A program made the position numbers and the translations under genes. 64,000 bases of DNA from Gibbula magus (taxonomy: Eukaryota > Mollusca > Gastropoda > Trochida > Trochidae): assembly GCA_936450465.1 (NCBI GenBank), contig OW388296.1, positions 12,521,867 to 12,585,866 of the forward strand, given 5' to 3'. Positions 60,457 through 64,000 of this stretch are shown one piece after another; position 1 is the first letter of the stretch; every line of letters starts with the position of its first letter. Below the pieces are notes generated by a model that saw only the letters and a list, made by a program, of their open reading frames with translations, searched no databases and was not told the origin of the DNA.

Positions 60457-63400
60457 GCAGAAGATGGACTATCAACACACGAAACAGCTGATGCCAGAGT
60501 GAGCATATACTGGCAGAAGATGGACGGTCAACACACGAAACAGCTGATGCCAGAGTGAGCATATACTGGCAGAAGATGGACGGTCAACACACGAAACAGC
60601 TGATGCCAGAGTGAGCATATACTGGCAGAAGATGGACGGTCAACACACGAAACACCTGATGCCAGAGTGAGCATATACTGGCAGAAGATGGACTATCAAC
60701 ACACGAAACACCTGATGCCAGAGTGAGCATATACTGGCAGAAGATGGACGGTCAACACACGAAACACCTGATGCCAGAGTGAGCATATACTGGCAGAAGA
60801 TGGACTATCAACACACGAAACACCTGATGCCAGAGTGAGCATATACTGGCAGAAGATGGACGGTCAACACACGAAACACCTGATGCCAGAGTGAGCATAT
60901 ACTGGCAGAAGATGGACTATCAACACACGAAACACCTGATGCCAGAGTGAGCATATACTGGCAGAAGATGGACGGTCAACACACGAAACACCTGATGCCA
61001 GAGTGAGCATATACTGGCAGAAGATGGACTATCAACACACGAAACACCTGATGCCAGAGTGAGCATATACTGGCAGAAGATGGACGGTCAACACACGAAA
61101 CACCTGATGCCAGAGTGAGCATACACTGGCAGAAGATGGACTATCAACACACGAAACACCTGATGCCAGAGTGAGCATATACTGGCAGAAGATGGACGGT
61201 CAACACACGAAACACCTGATGCCAGAGTGAGCATATACTGGCAGAAGATGGACTATCAACACACGAAACACCTGATGCCAGAGTGAGCATATACTGGCAG
61301 AAGATGGACTATCAACACACGAAACACCTGATGCCAGAGTGAGCGTATACTGGCAGAAGATGGACTATCAACACACGAAACACCTGATGCCAGAGTGAGC
61401 ATATACTGGCAGAAGATGGACTATCAACACACGAAACACCTGATGCCAGAGTGAGCGTATACTGGCAGAAGATGGACTATCAACACACGAAACACCTGAT
61501 GCCAGAGTGAGCGTATACTGGCAGAAGATGGACGGTCAACACACGAAACACCTGATGCCAGAGTGAGCATATACTGGCAGCAGATGGACTGTCAACACAC
61601 GAAACACCTGATGCCAGAGTGAGCATATACTGGCAGAAGATGGACGGTCAACACACGAAACACCTGATGCCAGAGTGAGCATATACTGGCAGAAGATGGA
61701 CTATCAACACACGAAACACCTGATGCCAGAGTGAGCATATACTGGCAGAAGATGGACTATCAACACACGAAACACCTGATGCCAGAGTGAGCATATACTG
61801 GCAGAAGATAGACTATCAACACACGAAACACCTGATGCCAGAGTGAGCGTATACTGGCAGAAGATGGACTATCAACACACGAAACACCTGATGCCAGAGT
61901 GAGCGTATACTGGCAGAAGATGGACGGTCAACACACGAAACACCTGATGCCAGAGTGAGCATATACTGGCAGAAGATGGACTATCAACACACGAAACACC
62001 TGATGCCAGAGTGAGCATATACTGGCAGAAGATGGACTATCAACACACGAAACACCTGATGCCAGAGTGAGCATATACTGGCAGAAGATGGACTATCAAC
62101 ACACGAAACACCTGATGCCAGAGTGAGCATATACTGGCAGAAGATGGACGGTCAACACACGAAACACCTGATGCCAGAGTGAGCATATACTGGCAGAAGA
62201 TGGACTATCAACACACGAAACACCTGATGCCAGAGTGAGCATATACTGGCAGAAGATGGACGGTCAACACACGAAACACCTGATGCCAGAGTGAGCATAT
62301 ACTGGCAGAAGATGGACTATCAACACACGAAACACCTGATGCCAGAGTGAGCATATACTGGCAGAAGATGGACGGTCAACACACGAAACACCTGATGCCA
62401 GAGTGAGCATACACTGGCAGAAGATGGACTATCAACACACGAAACACCTGATGCCAGAGTGAGCATATACTGGCAGAAGATGGACGGTCAACACACGAAA
62501 CACCTGATGCCAGAGTGAGCATATACTGGCAGAAGATGGACTATCAACACACGAAACACCTGATGCCAGAGTGAGCATATACTGGCAGAAGATGGACTAT
62601 CAACACACGAAACACCTGATGCCAGAGTGAGCATATACTGGCAGCAGATGAACTGTCAACACACGAAACACCTGATGCCAGAGTGAGCGTATACTGGCAG
62701 AAGATGGACTATCAACACACGAAACACCTGATGCCAGAGTGAGCGTATACTGGCAGAAGATGGACTATCAACACACGAAACACCTGATGCCAGAGTGAGC
62801 GTATACTGGCAGAAGATGGACTGTCAACACACGAAACACCTGATGCCAGAGTGAGCGTATACTGGCAGAAGATGGACTGTCAACACACGAAACACCTGAT
62901 GCCAGAGTGAGCATATACTGGCAGAAGATGGACGGTCAACACACGAAACACCTGATGCCAGAGTGAGCATACACTGGCAGAAGATGGACTATCAACACAC
63001 GAAACACCTGATGCCAGAGTGAGCATATACTGGCAGAAGATGGACGGTCAACACACGAAACACCTGATGCCAGAGTGAGCATATACTGGCAGAAGATGGA
63101 CGGTCAACACACGAAACACCTGATGCCAGAGTGAGCATATACTGGCAGAAGATGGACTATCAACACACGAAACACCTGATGCCAGAGTGAGCATATACTG
63201 GCAGCAGATGAACTGTCAACACACGAAACACCTGATGCCAGAGTGAGCGTATACTGGCAGAAGATGGACTATCAACACACGAAACACCTGATGCCAGAGT
63301 GAGCGTATACTGGCAGAAGATGGACTATCAACACACGAAACACCTGATGCCAGAGTGAGCGTATACTGGCAGAAGATGGACTGTCAACACACGAAACACC

Positions 63401-64000
63401 TGATGCCAGAGTGAGCGTATACTGGCAGAAGATGGACTATCAACACACGAAACACCTGATGCCAGAGTGAGCGTATACTGGCAGAAGATGGACTGTCAAC
63501 ACACGAAACACCTGACTATCAACACACGAAACACCTGATGCCAGAAGATGGACTATCAACACACGAAACACCTGATGCCAGAAGATGGACTATCAACACA
63601 CGAAACACCTGATGCCAGAAGATGGACTATCAGCACACGAAACACCTGATGCCAGAAGATGGACTATCAACACACGAAACACCTGATGCCAGAGTGAGCA
63701 TATACTGGCAGAAGATGGACTATCAACACACGAAACACCTGATGCCAGAGTGAGCATATACTGGCAGAAGATGGACTATCAACACACGAAACACCTGATG
63801 CCAGAGTGAGCATATACTGGCAGAAGATGGACTATCAACACACGAAACACCTGATGCCAGAGTGAGCATATACTGGCAGAAGATGGACTATCAACACACG
63901 AAACACCTGATGCCAGAGTGAGCATATACTGGCAGAAGATGGACTATCAACACACGAAACATCTGATGCCAGAGTGAGCATATACTGGCAGAAGATGGAC
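60457..64000 (+). repeat. 56-bp satellite array, runs off the right edge
   Basis: The unit includes GCAGAAGATGGACGGTCAAC, ACACGAAACACCTGATGCC and AGAGTGAGCATATACTG. Unit starts run from 60457 to 63481 without any slip: 3,024 bp, or 54 x 56. Recurrent variants are GACGGT / GACTAT / GACTGT, GCATATAC / GCGTATAC / GCATACAC and CAGCTGATG (first units) / CACCTGATG. After 63481 come one 23-bp fragment and four 37-bp short units (63537-63684), then 56-bp units resume and continue past the window. 56 is not a multiple of three and every frame has stops. Confidence 0.97.

Noticed and set aside
60457..64000. Repeated splice-acceptor-like ACTGGCAG in each 56-bp unit as hidden exons
   Set aside because: Units contain stops in every frame and no matching donor; the resemblance is repeated only because the unit is repeated.

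Overview
This window is eukaryotic nuclear DNA, AT-rich and almost entirely non-coding. It most likely comes from a marine mollusc, probably a gastropod. The best clues are its repeats. One is a tRNA-headed SINE whose 3' ends read AACTCACCTCACC. Another is a second SINE-like tail, TTAAACAATAACTCACTCAC, which I associate with abalone-type gastropods. There are also several element families with CCGT-rich 5' ends (GTCCGTCCGTCC). Species cannot be fixed from sequence alone.

The only gene I can support is on the + strand and is split across the right half of the window. A candidate first coding exon (31123-31152) is followed by three exons with good splice sites (33493-33565, 53094-53465, 58969-59001). 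Junction phases agree throughout (0, then 1, 1, 1). Together they give 169 residues of N-terminal sequence, and the open frame continues beyond 59001. The predicted protein has a short basic, glutamine-rich, probably helical start, then a disordered Ser/Pro/Glu-rich part with several SP/TP sites and an acidic run, then an aromatic segment. I do not recognise the family. The introns are about 2.3, 19.5 and 5.5 kb, and most repeats right of 31 kb lie inside them. Left of 31 kb no gene is supported.

Repeats dominate. Tandem arrays: 30 bp (8.3-8.8 kb), 45/55 bp (11.1-12.1 kb), 32 bp (12.9-13.9 kb), 49 bp (40.9-42.1 kb), 22 bp (42.7-42.9 kb), 20 bp (55.35-55.6 kb), and a 56-bp array that fills 60.46 kb to the window end and continues past it. 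Simple repeats include a GA run of about 130 bp, a 39-base poly-C and a GGAT array. Interspersed elements: about ten SINE copies or fragments; two hairpin-ended elements starting ATACCCCCG with internal tandem units of 168 or about 177 bp; two copies of another CCGT-type repeat; two copies of a TTAA-ended MITE; two copies of an ACTCGCCC-type MITE; and a foldback family with 12-bp target-site duplications.

The clearest individual results are (a) a 1,146-bp hAT-like non-autonomous transposon at 27065-28210 with a perfect 8-bp target duplication, nested in an older element; (b) two copies of a foldback element (25486-25699, 36210-36334), each flanked by a different perfect 12-bp target duplication and related to repeats with a degenerate hammerhead-ribozyme-like core; (c) the 56-bp satellite, 54 units in exact register with a 560-bp higher-order duplication; and (d) the split gene. 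I saw no prokaryotic-type system, CRISPR array, rRNA or functional tRNA gene. Nearly all open frames over 60 codons are explained by repeats whose period is a multiple of three or by chance in AT-rich DNA.
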